Shown here: in pieces, positions 33,200 to 47,700 of the stretch
Numbering within the stretch: position 1 is the first letter of the stretch
How the letters are laid out: every line of letters begins with the position of its first letter
Assembly: GCF_017591435.1 (NCBI RefSeq)
Contig: NC_059277.1
Location: 2,297,501 to 2,361,500, forward strand
Direction: 5' to 3'
Origin: Portunus trituberculatus
Lineage: Eukaryota > Arthropoda > Malacostraca > Decapoda > Portunidae
Length of the DNA stretch: 64,000 nt
The notes under the pieces: generated by a model
Told to the model about the DNA's origin: nothing
Seen by the model: the letters and a program-made list of their open reading frames with translations, nothing else
The model's database searches: none
Position numbers and translations under genes: made by a program

Positions 33200-34330
33200 T
33201 AAACTCCAGTGATTGAGCTCTAACTACCTTTATTTTTTGTATCAATCCTTATCAAAGTGTGGAGCCATGTCTGCTAAATGACTTGCATCCTCTTGTGGTG
33301 AAAAGTACACACACCAATCATAAAGTGGGATGAGGTGTACTTCCATTACTTTTACCATTCATTCTTCACACACCAGACACTTCTCTAGTAACTTCATATC
33401 ATGTATTACATTTATTTCCATAATGGTGGTTGCATGATGCCAGAATTGTCATGGACTTTAGTGCACATTGCTACTGTTGCCTCACATTAATTTCTCCCCT
33501 GAACTGAAAGACACGGTGTGTATTGCAGTGAAAGAAAACGCATCAGAAAAGTGGTCTATTGTTAGGGTAGTTATTAAATAAAAGTGTAAAGTGTGGCTTT
33601 CAATGTATGAAAATCTAGAAAGCACTGCATTCATGTGTGTAAAATTTTTGAAGCCATTGATTTTGAACAAGCATATGCTCTTAAACTGTAATTTAAATAC
33701 ACATTTTCTTTTATAGCTTTGTTATGTGGTTGTTTCTACCAGTGGTTTCTGTTTGTTTTGTATCTTTTCTTTGGTATGTACATACAAATAAGTTGTTTGT
33801 ATAACTTACATAAAACCAAATTAATATACTCTTTCTTTATCATCATGTATGAATTGTTGGTCAGTCTAGTTCTGCACATGTATTGATGCTTACTCTGGAA
33901 ACAGTTCAAGTCATGGAGAAGTAGACATAGGATGAGACTTGCAGTTTTCTAGTGAAAGTGATGAAAAACTTGAAGATACTGGTTTACTTGCATTGCTAAG
34001 GTATGACATTCAAAAAGCAAATTAGCTCTGCAATGAAATTTTGGTCTGCCAACTAACCAAGAATCAACAATCTCAAATGGGTAGATGCACTGATGGAATG
34101 ATGAGTGAACAGATGATAAAATGAATGACTATTGTAGGTAGGTAGGTGTGTAGGTCAGTGGATGGGTGGCTAAATGATTGTATGGATATGTGAGTGAGTG
34201 AATGGGATGAATGAATGGGAGTCATATATGGATTGGTGGATGGCTGAGTAATTGAGTGGATGTGGTAGACACTATCAGTCTGTGGAGATTCACATGTTGC
34301 CTTCTTGAGGCCTATAGTCTAGCTAAAGAC
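33200..34330. other. Intergenic DNA, no gene seen
   Basis: AT-rich with short frames only. GTAGGTAG and GAATGGATGAATG type tetranucleotide low complexity occurs at 34135-34260. Confidence 0.5.
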
Positions 34331-34342
34331 ACACACACACCC

Positions 34343-34623
34343 AGTAGTGTAGTGGTTAGCACGCTCGACTCACAATCGAGAAGGCCGGGTTCGAGTCCCG
34401 GTAAACGGCGAGGCAAATGGGCAAGCCTCTTAATGTGTGGCCCCTGTTCACCTAGCAGTAAATAGGTACGGGATGTAACTCGAGGGGTTGTGGCCTCGCT
34501 TCCACGGTGCGTGGAGTGTGTTATGTGGTCTCAGTCCTACCTGAAGATCGGTCTATGAGCTCTGAGCTCACTCCGTAATGGGGAAGACTGACTGGGTGAC
34601 CAGCAGACGACCGAGGTGAATTA
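34343..34623 (+). mobile_element. tRNA-Val-derived SINE, copy 3 (best preserved)
   Basis: The full order of blocks is present: an intact A box, the CTCGA-CTCACAA-TCGAG anticodon arm, GGGTTCGAGTCCCGG, CCCCTGTTCACCTAGCAG, AATAGGTACGGGATGTAACT, GGTCTCAGTCCTACC and GACCGAGGTGAATTACACAC. Short CA runs are on both sides (34329-34340 and 34624-34636). About 280 bp. Confidence 0.9.
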
Positions 34624-34639
34624 CACACACACACACGAT

Positions 34640-35700
34640 GGCAACTTAACTAGTGGGCTGCAGCATAAGTCAACCAGGGACCCCAATTCTTCACGAGTGC
34701 CGCCTATCCTCCCATGAACCTTCTGGATCATATTTGTAGAATCTACTAAGAAAGGTAATTGCACGGTGTTCGAATTGGCAGTGATCATTCAAGTCGTCGA
34801 TATCATCTGTCACTGTCGCTTGTGTTGCTCCTGTCAGTCCGTCAGTTGTCACTCTCCGGTGACAGCTGTTTGACACATTATCGCTTTTCTAACGGCACCT
34901 TTCTCTGTTTACAGTTTCTTATTCTGATTCCATGCTTATAACCTTTAGATAAAAGAAAATGTTGATATATAAAATATAATCAAAATATTCTTTAATGTTT
35001 TAACGTACTATCTCGATTACTTTAAAATATGTACAGTACCTACTTGTCAAGAGGGAGTTTTGCGTATACCTATAGTAGGTACGGTACCTACCTAGATTAG
35101 GCAGACTTTTGCCTAGTAAATGTCGGTGATAGATGGTAGTGTTAGTCACTGGAGTTTCCAAATGTGCTTTCATAGTGTAAGTAATACTTTAATGTTGATT
35201 TTAGTTCATCAAAAGTAAAATAAAGCACTCATTATAATCGTAATGATCACCCCGATGGTCTGGGAAATCTGTAATTATCAAAATGCTTTAAAGAGTCATA
35301 GACCTTCTATATTTCCCCTACCTATAACATGATTTCTTTCAAGAAACAGGTCTCAAGACACTTTTCTAATTTGGGATTACCCAATATGCATAACAAACTA
35401 ACAGTGCCCCCCTTTGGGACTGGCATTTCGGAGGATATATAATTTCTTCTTAATTTTTATAGTCCTTTACCGCAGACCATTTTATATGATATAAAACTCC
35501 ATCTTTTAAGTAATGATGATATTTGTAGCTACATAGCCCGTGGACCAGCTATCTAGACTACATGGTTTTCTGTATCTGCCAAATTACCACAGAGAAGAAA
35601 TTAAGTGTGCTTCAGGCAGAAACAGGGAGCCAGGAGGTTCTGCCCTCAGATACTTAACATAAGCTTTCAGAATAACATAACCTTTTGAAATAGTTTCTTT
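34640..35700. other. Intergenic DNA, no gene seen
   Basis: AT-rich. Repeated ACCTACCTA/GGTACGGTACC motifs occur at about 35036-35095, and a short piece of the GGGACTGGCATT repeat at 35418. No coding signal is recognised. Confidence 0.45.
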
Positions 35701-35799
35701 TAGGCTGCATTGGTTTTTGCATAATGTCATATGAACTGCAAAAGGACAGTCAGGGCTTCAAATGCTGGCGGGGAGCGAGGAGGTCCTGCCTACAGATGG

Positions 35800-35918
35800 C
35801 GTCGAGAGCTGTCAGTGACGTCATCATTGTGGCCGACGGTGCTTGGGCGAGGAGGATCATTTACCCTCGTATTCTCCCTGTATTTCTTGCTCCTCGGCGC
35901 CTCGTCTCCCTGGCCCAG
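35800..35918 (+). promoter_or_regulatory. Candidate PAK-A promoter / non-coding first exon
   Basis: A GC-richer island. It contains TGACGTCA at 35816-35823 (a full CRE palindrome), overlapping an initiator-like TCAGTG, and ends in a strong donor CCCAG|GTGAGC at 35918/35919. This would suit a 5' UTR exon spliced to the acceptor CCCTTCAG at 38750, just before the PAK-A start codon. A second possibility is the TATATAAG at 38700-38707, about 45 bases upstream of the ATG. Confidence 0.35.
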
Positions 35919-37325
35919 GTGAGCACACTAGGGGGGCTTCAAGTGTCCACCTTGACATCCTGAATTGGTCCCTAGTTTCTCACGGGTGAAGGGACATGGG
36001 GAGGTTTTTGTACACTTTATTTACGGGGGATGAATCACTGAGTTTTCATCGCTTTAATGAGTCAATACGATGAGGAAGTGAGTAACTGAGGATGTCCGGG
36101 ATAGGGAGAAGGGTTCAGGGTGCCGTAGGAAGAAATATGTGATGAAAGGGAATGATTTCAAGGTGATATTGTAAGGAAAGGAAGGCTGGTCAGCACGGCA
36201 ACCCAACCCAGCCCAGCCCAACCCACCTCTGACTCACTCCCGGCAACTATTTGGGATATTTGGGCTCCCTAACTTAACCACACCATTTGTATCCCTAATT
36301 CGAAGATATCTTTGCTATTAATTACCAGGATCTTGACCTTTCCCAAGCTTGACCCTGACATAACCCCTAATCTAATCAAAGAACGCATATCATATTAGAA
36401 TTATTTAGGATTTGTAATTAGACTGTGATGTGCATCCTTAAATTCCAACAATTCTAGCTTTCTGTTAATTTCAGTTCTGATTTCCTTTTTACCTAACACT
36501 GACCTACCCTAATTGATAACTTGAAAGTCTTCTGGGGCCATATAATCTTATCTTATCACCCTATTTTCCCTGCTTATCACTTGTTTTCCTTCATTAGCTA
36601 TCCTGACTGTCCTAACTTTACTTTAACCAGAACTAGTAACAAATAGAATCTAATACTACTAATACCTAATTGTTCACTAATGCTGTAACTCTCTTAAATC
36701 TTCTTAGGGTGTGGATTTCATCTTATGTATTTGAGAAGGAACTTTTGTGATTTCAGGGCAAATTAATGTATGAAATAACTGATAAGTGTTGATGTCATCC
36801 TGAAAATTGTCAAGTCTTTCAGTGTATGTTCAGTTTATCATTTTGTTTTCCATTATTGTGGTTATTTTGTGGTATCTTCTGGTAGGCTTGTTATTGTTTA
36901 AATAATACTAAGGAGCCTCTTTAAAAGTAAAAATATATATTGTCATTTCTTTAAAGGAAACCAATGCAAAAACAAAACAAAACATTAATTTAGGTGTAAC
37001 CATCAGCAAATTTACACATAAAATCCATATAAACTATATTCAATAATTAAATACCTATCTATATGGTTTTATAACTGCAAAACTACATCAGTACTCCAGT
37101 TATCAGTTACCAGTTACCATTCATAGCCAAGAAAAGTTACCAGTAAGCGTAGTGTTCACTGTGGGAATGTTGCCAACTCAAGCACTGGAGACTTAGCATG
37201 TAAAACAGGGACACAAAAAGGTGTAGGCATCATAAGAAATGTGGCACTGCTTGGCACTACACCAAGGGGGGAGGGTTTTTTCACCAACAGCTCATAAAAG
37301 GGAGGTAAGGTGGAGTGGCTTGGTT

Positions 37326-37330
<5 letters not shown>

Positions 37331-37402
<72 letters not shown>
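37331..37402. repeat. (TC)n microsatellite
   Basis: Pure run in the region between the candidate PAK-A first exon and its start-codon exon. Otherwise 36.0-38.7 kb is AT-rich with no recognised gene. Confidence 0.95.
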
Positions 37403-37405
<3 letters not shown>

Positions 37406-38751
37406 ATGTACTTACTTATTGTGAATCTGTCACTCATAATGTATTTTGTTTTATTTAAGTCTCGTCAGTATTCTCTGCCCCCTCATTGTGTGTTTTACAT
37501 GTATGTGATACATATTGTCATATAAGTTTTCTGCTGTTTCTCACAAAATCTTATTTTTATTACATTTTCTTTAATATTTTCCCTTTCCTATAGGGTATCT
37601 TGTGTCTACATTTTAATCTTCTTAAGTTAATCTTTTATTTCTAATTCAATTTAAATTTATGCAAGTTCTTAGTTTCCTTCACTTTGTATAATTATTTGTT
37701 CTCCATGTAAGTTTGTAGATTATGATAATTTTATCTCTCACAAGTGATTAATTTGTAGCTGTTAAGCTTAAAATTCATCCTTCAGGTTTTTCTGTTTTTC
37801 TTTTCTATATAAGGTTCATTTTCCATCTAAGAAGTTTATTTTTCTTATATTCATTGTTGCTTTCATTTACGTTTCTTTAATTATTTTGGAGTACATTTTA
37901 AGTGTTACTGCTCTTCACTAAATGTCTGTTACTTTGATACACCTATCTCCTTTTATTAATATTTATTTGCATTGTTTCTCAGTAAGTACTGCATATAGTT
38001 ACTAATTGTTTTCAATAATTTCTTAGTAAAATTTCTATCTTTCGTTATGATTTTCAATGTTGTTCAGTAAACCTTGTTCTATGAAGGTTGCCACCCTCCC
38101 TATTTGCACTATCTTAATGTTTTCTTATCAGCTTGTCTTTTATCTTTACTACTACAATCTTATCTGCAGAATTTGTTTTATTCAGAGAATCATTTATCTT
38201 ATCTATGCAGCTTTCTTTTGTTTGAGTTAGTGTAACATTTTGCTTTGGAATTTCTTTCTAATAGAACACCTTGAAGATAACATGTGTATATAAGTTTTTT
38301 TTTTTTTTTTTTTTTTTATTTATTTATTTATTTTTATTATCATGTCGCCATTTCACTGGAAATGAATAGACATCAGGAAAAGTTATGTATTATAGCTGAA
38401 TCAGAATTTGTATATAGGTCTTGCGATTAACAGTATTATAACTTCCTTTCAGACACTCTCCTGATGCAGTACTAAATGAGGAGAACAAAATTCCATATCA
38501 AGCTGGACACAAACATTCAGTGCCGAGGGGCTGTGCATCAGTGGCAGTAGATGGTGGTGGTGGTGGTGGCCGGAATGACACACAAACAATGACCCGTCTA
38601 CCTGAGATCTGAGGTTTGAGATTCAAAGCCAAAGAAGAGCAAGAAGAGAACACGGGGAGAGGTTGAACTACCAGACGGAAATTTATTGTTTTGGATGTCT
38701 ATATAAGCCGCCAAATTGAGTACATTCGGCCACCCCTTCCCACCCTTCAGC

Positions 38752-41700
38752 ATGTCTGACGACGAGGATAAACCTCCTGCTCCACCTGTCAGACTGACGT
38801 CCACAAGGTAAGAAGCCAGAAAAGGTGGTGTCATTCCCCTGTCATTCAGTGTGGTGCTGACTCACTGTGTCCCATTTCTGTTGCCATTGTGGAAGCTGCT
38901 CAGTAGAAGAGTGTGTGTGTGTTGAAGGTCAGGAGAGGATAAATGATTTTTTTGTTTTAGTATTTCTGGGATAATGTGCTCAAATATTTTGTGAACACAG
39001 GAGCAGGATTTTGGTTAATTTCTCCAAATGTAAAAGTTCATGTGCCTCACTCTCTTCATGATTACTTAGTTGTAAATTGCTGAGTAATAAATGTTACAGA
39101 TCTCCTGCATAGAATGGTCTTTTAGAGTTAGTTTTTTTCTCCATATGTAGTGTAAATGTTCATATGTAGGGTAGAACTCTCCAGTTATTCAGACTTTTTT
39201 CTCCATCTGTAGTATAATGTTCATACATTGTGTAAAATTCTCCAGTTATTTAGAAGTGATTTAAAGAACAACATAAATTATATCAAACTGTTATAATAAC
39301 TGACAGATTGATCATTTGTATTTCAGCACCACAACAATGGTACTGTATATGGTATTGTGTTTGCATGAGTAATTGAGCTCAGTGTGTTCCTGCACAGGGC
39401 GGAGACAGTCATGGCAGTGGACATGAGGCCCCTACCAAAGGAACCTGAGTCTGAGAAAAAGAAGCATAAGGGACACAAGGGAGGAAAGAGGCACAAGGAA
39501 GCAGACAAACCCAACATCTCTTACCCGACTAACTTTGAACACACCATCCACGTGGGGTTCGATGCTTGCACGGGAGAGTTCACGGTGAGTGTTGGCAGGT
39601 GTGGCAGCAGGGGGTGTGGCACTCTACTGGTTGTCTCTTACAGTGACTGCAGTGCAGGTTTTGGTTATTGAGTCATTTTGGTGGGGGTGTGTGTGAGTGT
39701 GTGTACATCTGTAAATCTTTCTCAATTTAGTCATGGTTTCTTTGGAACCAAAAATGTCGAAGGTTCATGAAAGATCAACATAGTGTCATCAATTCTGTGA
39801 AGGAATTAAAGCAAAGAGAAGGAGTTATTTACATAGTGGAGGTTTTAAGTCATTTTTAGATCCCAGGAGTGCAAACACACATTTAATTCATCATATGAGG
39901 ACTGAAATACTGAATGGATTTAGCTGTGTGGTAATTACCTGAAGATTAGCTACCTTGATGCCATGGATGAATTATATTAAGTTAGATTATCAGTCTCTTT
40001 ACAAGTATATCCATCTATCTATTTGTAATCTAATATAACCCAACCCTACCCATGTTTACCTTAGGGGTCTAATCTTTCTGTAATCTTTGAGGGGTTTTAT
40101 TTACTGCATTAGAGTTCTGCTTCTCTTATATATATGGAGTGGGATGCCTTTCTGGTCTGGGAAAGACTTGCATGATGGGTACTAGTTTATGGCATCCCAC
40201 ATTGCTTGTTGTGTTGGGATCCAGCTAGGATAGGGAGCACTGACTTTTTACCTTTTTGTCTCTGCCCTTCATGTAAATATTTGTGTATAGTATTCAGGTT
40301 GTTCAAGAGGAGATTTGTACAGTGTATATGTATTATGAGTTAATTCATTTTTATCTTGTAATATATCATATATATACGAGATTAGTATAGGAGAGTTTTC
40401 ATGTTAATCAGGAATTAGTGTTCTAGGATTGAATAACATTTTTGGCAATTTATTACTTCTGAGGATTATATTCCTCACCTTTTTAAGTTTATAATCAGGT
40501 TTATATGTTAATGTTAGTGAAGATGTAGAGAAAATCTGGCACAGAATGTGTAAGTCACTAATGAGTTTACTTGTAGAGCACACTTCAACTTGTTCTGAGT
40601 CATGTCATGTGTGTGTGCTGTAGACATGGTGGATGCTTTTTTTGATCCAGTGGGAAATTTGCTTCAAATTTGAGTTAACAGTTACACAATTATTGATTAT
40701 TAATTATTACAAGGAAAGCTCCTTGGTTTTGATTATAAATTTAAAAACATTGATGATTTTTTTTCATAATTTCTGAGTAATATACTTAATGTGGATGTTG
40801 ATGAAAATACAAATTGTTTGAAAGATTAAATGCATTTTACTCATATTGTAACGAGAGGCAGCATAAGAAGTCTTGCACGCCTGCAAGAGAACTGAGCCAG
40901 CTGTCATCGTGATGGGGATGAGAGTCACTGCTAGCCCTCAGAAATCAAGGACCAGGCTGACTGAGTGTCTTTCATTTTCAAAGCTTAGGTCAGCTGCGCA
41001 GTGAGAAGGAAAAATTGAAACTCACGACTTTCCTGAATACTTTTAAAACTCCAGAGATAATAATTACAATGAATTTGGAAATAACTTGTGTATATGTGTG
41101 TGTAACAATGCAGCTAGTTCTTCCTACCAAGGGAATTTTTTTCAATGCATGTTGCAACACTTGTCTTGAAAACTTACCATCTTCTGTAAGTGTATCATGA
41201 AATTTTTAGTTAAATTTGAATGTCACAATGATTGATATGAAAGGTAGGATATTGAGGATATATCAGTTTATTTGGAGGCGATTTCCATCACATGAAGGTG
41301 ATTATTGGCTCAGCATTTCATAAGGAAAGCTATGTAATCACTAGAATTAGCACACAAGATAAGTGATGTAACAAAGAAAGTATTGTTGTTATTGAGGCAT
41401 TTAGAACCAAAGAGGCAATTCACTGGTTATGAGTTAGATGTGGATCATGAAAATTTAACTTTCCATTGTGTGATACAAGGTTCAACCATCTAATAGATAA
41501 ACAGAGAGGTTTATTGTATGTGCATTTCTTCGATATGCAGATGCCTGAGATTCAGACAGGTGTCATAACCTGGCAGGCCAAACAAACTAGTGTATAGAGA
41601 AGCTGCATCATCCCCAAACAGTGAACAAGGAGTGAAAGGGAAGTGATGCCACCATACCGTTGTTCTTTTAAAAAGAATTTATGAATCTGCCATTGTGGAA

Positions 41701-44700
41701 TTTTAACTCAAAACAGTATTGGTACAGATGCTTCTCTGCTTCTAAATGCCTCATATATAATGAGTTCTTGTTGATATTCAGATTTGTTCTTGGGAATTTC
41801 TTGTCTGATAAGGAGTGGAAGGAGTGACAGTTTATGTTTGTTGGTAAAAGATTTTATTGAAATATTTTTTTTCTATGTTTTCTTGAGTGCAGCAGAATAC
41901 TTCGTAGCTCTGCAGGTGGCATTGATTGCATTTGATTGCATTACAGAAGGCTGCAGCACAGCAGCTCGGTGCTGCAAGTGTTGTATTTTTTTCATCTTTC
42001 ATTAACTTAACTTTATGTTTTTAGAGATCATCTGGTTAAGGACAGTTTTTCATGTAGCTTTAAAAATGTCATTATTTGCATCTTCCTCTGTATTCTGATT
42101 ATTTATATATTTTGCTTCCATTTTCAAATGATTTTTGCCATGTTCATCACAATTTATTCCAAAGCTGTGTTTTCAGCAACTGTTCTGTGTTCCCAAGTTG
42201 AATACACCCATAAGTGCTTAGCTGAAGCCTGTTGTGTTGTTGCAGCACACTGCAAACTACACAAACTGCACTGGTAGTTCCCAGTACACCCCAAGACCAT
42301 CCTTTGCAATGTGGGATACTGCATTAAATGAGTATAAGGTAAAACTTGAACACTGTGACACATTCCACAGCCGGCACCAATGTGTGTGTGCGTGCGTGTG
42401 TGTGTGTGTGTGTGGTGTTCATGTTTACCAGTGCAGGTATTTCATCAACAATACTGGCAAGATATGATTTGTGTTCAGCTCACAAAAGGTATGGGCACGA
42501 CTAAGGTGACTGTGCTACACAACTCTCAGAGATTGTTGTCATTGTAATCTACATTAGTGAAACAAAAAGTTTGATGGTGTTCTACCATCATTGTCTTGCT
42601 AAGCCACACTCACACTGCTTATGATAATATTAGAGATTTAGAGATGAGTGAAAACCTTACCCAGCTAACCCATAATTATTTTTGTGAGCTGAGGCCAAGC
42701 TAATATCTTCAGGGTTGTTGGAGAAATAGACACTTCCATGACAGTAAAGTACCGGGAGGAATAAGGACTTGCACCTGTGTGAGATGTTGCACAGTATTTA
42801 AAGTTTTCCTCAAAAAAGAATCCCATATTTCTCAAGTATCATAGTTGTATTCTTACACTTTCAATATTTTTCTTACATTAATCTATGTATTAATCATGGT
42901 AATTTTTCTAGTCAAATAGCTCCTCCTCATCCTATTTGAATACAACCTGTGTCAACACCACATTGACTTCAGACTTTTTCCAGACCACTTTTTAATTTTT
43001 TTTTGCCATGCTTGTAGCAGCTCTGCAAAACTTATGGATCAGCACCTTTATTTAGTCTATGTAACAACTGTGACAATAATCCAAATGGAGGTCCATGAGG
43101 CTCATCATGCAGATGTGATCCTTTTTTTCTTTCATGCAGCCTACAGGGGACCATAGCAGTTGCCAGGTGCATCTTCCATTTGTTTGCTTGTAATCCTGCT
43201 TGGCTGTTCTGTTTAGGGCCATGTCATCATGCCTGGCTCCCCCAGCCACAGTCTTCTTCCCGTGCCCTCGGGAGTGAGTGCCGGTCATGCCGAGTGTGGC
43301 ATTGTGAGATAAAAACTTGTCAAAGGAGAGTCTGCAGCCTGACAGCTTTCCCTGCTCACCAGATGCAGTGATGGGCTGAGCTGCTTGGAAGCCAGGCCAT
43401 CATGTCTGGCCACAAACCATCCCCTCCCATTTTTTTCTTTTTTACAGTTTTTTTGAAACTCAACAGGGCTTTCTGATAATGATGTAGAGTTTGTGTGCTT
43501 CTTCTCTTGTTATTTATAAAGACAAAAACACCATCAACACAGTGGAACAGTTTTGTGTACTTGTGTTGCTTTCCTGTCCCAAAGAAACAAGCCTTTCCAT
43601 TTTAGAGTCTTCCTGTTGTTTGCAGCTGAGTTTACCCTTGCCAGCAGACATACCATTTGTACTTCGTCTCTTGTAATGCTTCAGTTTTGTTTCCTCCTTT
43701 TGTCTGTTTTTATAGTTGATTTTGTATCTTCAAAATCTTAACCTTAAAAATAATTTTCTCATATTTTGGAGTATATAGATGACCATAAAAAAATCTTTCC
43801 TAATTTTCTGAACAAGACACTAATTTGATGGTTCATATCTACTCTATCTGGGAGAAAGCCTTGTTATTGATTTCAAGGAAATTGTAAATCTTTTGAATCA
43901 TGCTTTTTTATAATTCTTTAGTGAGATGCATGTTCCATTCCTCAAGTTAGTTTTTATGTAATTTTTAGGGAGAAGGAATTTTTTTTACTGCTTTGAAAAT
44001 AAGATTTTGATTTTTGTATGCACTTCTAATCATGTGTTACTGAGGTGAGCAGGTTTTTGCACCAGCTAGAGGTAATGTAGTATTCAATGATGTACTTTGT
44101 CTACAGTCATGTTATTGTGAGGCACCACACCGCCAGGCTGAAGGGTAGCGTGGCACTGGCTCACTGAGGTGCAGGGGACAGGGCTGGCACTCCTTAAGTT
44201 TCACAGGTGCCATGGCTACCAGCCACCACCTGGGGACTCGGGCAACCATACATTAAATTTATTTAGGAAGTGCTTAGCTAAACTCATCACTCTTAGAGAA
44301 TGTACCATTTTGTCGTGTAATCAGTGTTTATCAGTGAATAGAAATGGAAGAATATTTTGTCAGTATGTATTTTTGTCACAGTTTTGTATTGAGGAAAATT
44401 AAGTAGATGACTGCATAATTGTAGCTGTTATATTTATTAAAACTAGGAATATACAAGTAATTTAAGACAACAAAATCACTTAGAACACTTGAGATAATCC
44501 ATTTGCCTATGTTGTGCCAGCATACACTACTTCATTGGTATTACTACTGATGGGACTAGAGATTGCAATATGTTATTGTAGTACTTATAGACTTTGTTCA
44601 TTGTTAACTATGTGTCTGCACCTTGTCTCTTTGTGTTAGTTTGGTTTCTTATGGCTATTATTAAGTTTAAATAATCCAAACATAAGTTTTTGTTTGCTAT

Positions 44701-47700
44701 TATCTTTTTTGAATATATCTAAGTTTATCACAAAAAAGTTAATTAATTACACATTCCCTACTCACTGTAGATTAGGAAAATGTATTGGTTGACATAACCA
44801 AGTTTCTGTTGGGTCATTATAGGTTGGTCTGACTCCATGCCTCAGTCTGCCTATTGCTCTGATCAATTTCCTTCTCTGCCATTGTTTTTTCACTTCTCAC
44901 ATCCATTTCCTCTGGTTCCCACAGGGTATGCCAGACTCTTGGACCAAACTGCTCTCTATCTCTAACATCAGCAAGCAGGAGCAGAAGAACAACCCCCAGG
45001 CGGTTCTCGATGTTCTCAACTACTACGATGCTTCCACCAAAGAGCATCAGACCTCAAAATTTATGACAGTCGCCAAGACCGTCGGTGAGTGTGAGTGTCC
45101 ACAGTTTGTTTTCTAGATTAATGTGGAAAATAAGTTGGTATTGAGTGGAATATTGATTGATATCTGAAATATCTTTAGCTTTCTTGATGATCACTGTCTC
45201 TTAACACATCAACTCTCAATGCATCTAATAAACACCTTCATTTAGAGTCTGCATAGATGTGAGGGAATGTTTTTAAAGATATGGATAAGGAAATCTTGTT
45301 ATAACAATCAAATTTTATCCTTCTATGGATAAATTGTCTTGTAAATCTAGGCAAGGTTAGCTAATCATCTCTCACCTTGTTTCCTCAGATCTCACAGTAT
45401 CAAAGTAGTCTTTTAAGGAGAGGTTGCAAAAATTGTTCTTCCCATGTTAAAGTGTTTATCTTATTTTCCTATCTCCTTTGTTTATTGACTGATTTCTTTT
45501 GTTCAAAACATTTTAATCAGGAAAGATAAGAGATTACTTTTTAGCTAAACATTGCTTCACATTTGTTTTCCCAGATCCGTCTCCTCGGCCGAGCTATCAG
45601 GCAGGAGTCAACACCACCACCAGCTACCCTGCCACTCCCTCACCCCACAAAATCTCAGATGCCTCTTCAGGATCCCCATCAACACCAGAAACCTGCTCAG
45701 AAGTCAGTGTGAGTTGTCTGCTTTTGAGTGTGTTTTGTTGAAGTGGTAATTCTTTTTGTTTGCCATCATTATTTTTGTGGAGCTGCCTTGATAGACACTT
45801 TCAGGTCTTTATTTTTGTGAGGCCAAGTTAGCTATTGATGCCTCTGACAAATGGCTATATTCACAAGTTTTCTTTGGGCTCATCTTATAATGAGATTTTT
45901 TAAATTAATATTTCATTTTTGGGATATATGTGTGATGTGTTTTGTATCCTGTGCTTTATGTTATGATGCAAGGGAGTTTGTTGATTGGACATGAAAGGTT
46001 GTTTGTTTTATTGAGCAGAAAGTACTGCTCAGGTGTTTTTTCCATCTACTGTTGAATTATATGTAGAATTTTCCTCATCTCACCAAGTATGTGTGGGATT
46101 TTAGTTAATTTTCCAGATTCTTCTTTTATACAAGCACTTGTCTTTTCTTTACTTTTTAATTCTCTAGCTTTTTATTTTGGTGTACTCATGTAAATAAGGA
46201 AATTGTAGATGATTAATCTTTTTGAAGCAAATGTGATAAACTTTTCTGGTAGTCAATTTGCAAGCTTTATTTATTTTTTACCTGCTTTATGAATCATACT
46301 CATTCAACAAATTAATCTAAAACGGCAAATCTGTATGCATGTGTAGTGTCTATGCCATATGTGCACTTCAAACAGAGATAAACATAATTATTTGCTCTAA
46401 TATCTTTGTTATACTCTGTATATATTGATGTAATCAGGAACTCTATAATTAACACGCTCTTCTTACATTTAGAATACCTAATGAAGGAAGAGTGAATAGT
46501 TGAGCCATAGAGTGTCTTACTTTCTTTTCCCTCTAATCTCACAACATGCATTTGCTCACCAGTCTATCCTCTGCTATACATCAAAGGTCCCTGAAGAAGA
46601 AGAGGAAGAACCACCACCACCTCCTATTGCTACCCGACCTGAGCGAACTAAATCTATATACACTAAACCAGTGGAGGATGAAGCTAATGCTAATGGGGCA
46701 GCTTTTGATAGCAATCGTAACCCCCAGCAGGCCACCAGCATCACCCCTGCACCACCCACCACCACCCCAGCACCCACGCAACCTGCAACAAACACAAGGT
46801 AAGTAGCCCTAATATGGCTTACGTTACCCATTACTTATGTTGACCTAGGTGACAGTTAAGGAAGCTGCAAGGAACCATCCAGCCTGCACGTGGCAGTTCT
46901 CCTTCAAAACATACCTACTTATCACCACTAATCATTGTCATCTCTAAATTTGTCTAATCTTTTAAGGTTCCTTAATAACTCAGCAGAAACAACCAGATTA
47001 CAGATTCTTCCATTTATCTACCAGTCTTTTTAGAGAACAAATTTCTTCCTTTCTCTTTTTTTAATTAACTTTTCCAAGATTGAACTCATTATTTTTTGTT
47101 TTATCCTGAATATTGATCCTAAGAATTTTACATCACCCCTTTCCCACTTAAAGACCTCTATCAGTTACCCTCATTATGCAATATTTTTTTGGTTCTGTTG
47201 TAAATGTTCTAATGTTTAATAGAATGATTAGTTATAACAATTTGCTTTCATTTGGATTTTAACTTCGCATTGCAATCTTGTGATTCCATATATGATAAGG
47301 ATTGGTTGTTTCTGCTAACCTTTCTTTAATCACTTCCTACTTCCTTTGTTGCAGTACAAGCACAGCAATAGAAAGGACGGCAGAGAAGCAGAAAAAGAAG
47401 AAAATGAGTGATGAGGAGATTTTAGAACGACTGAGAAGCATAGTGTCAGTAGGGGACCCCAATAGGAAATATACCAAGATGGAGAAGATTGGACAAGGGT
47501 GAGTAAAAATATTTGCACAGACTTGTCGAATTATACTTCTGTGCTTCTTGTGCTTTGGGTATTGATAACTGGTATCTTATTCCTTCTCTTGCAGAGCCTC
47601 AGGGACAGTTTACACTGCCATAGAGACAGCCACAGGCATGGAGGTGGCTATCAAACAAATGAATCTCTCACAGCAGCCAAAGAAGGAGCTTATTATCAAT

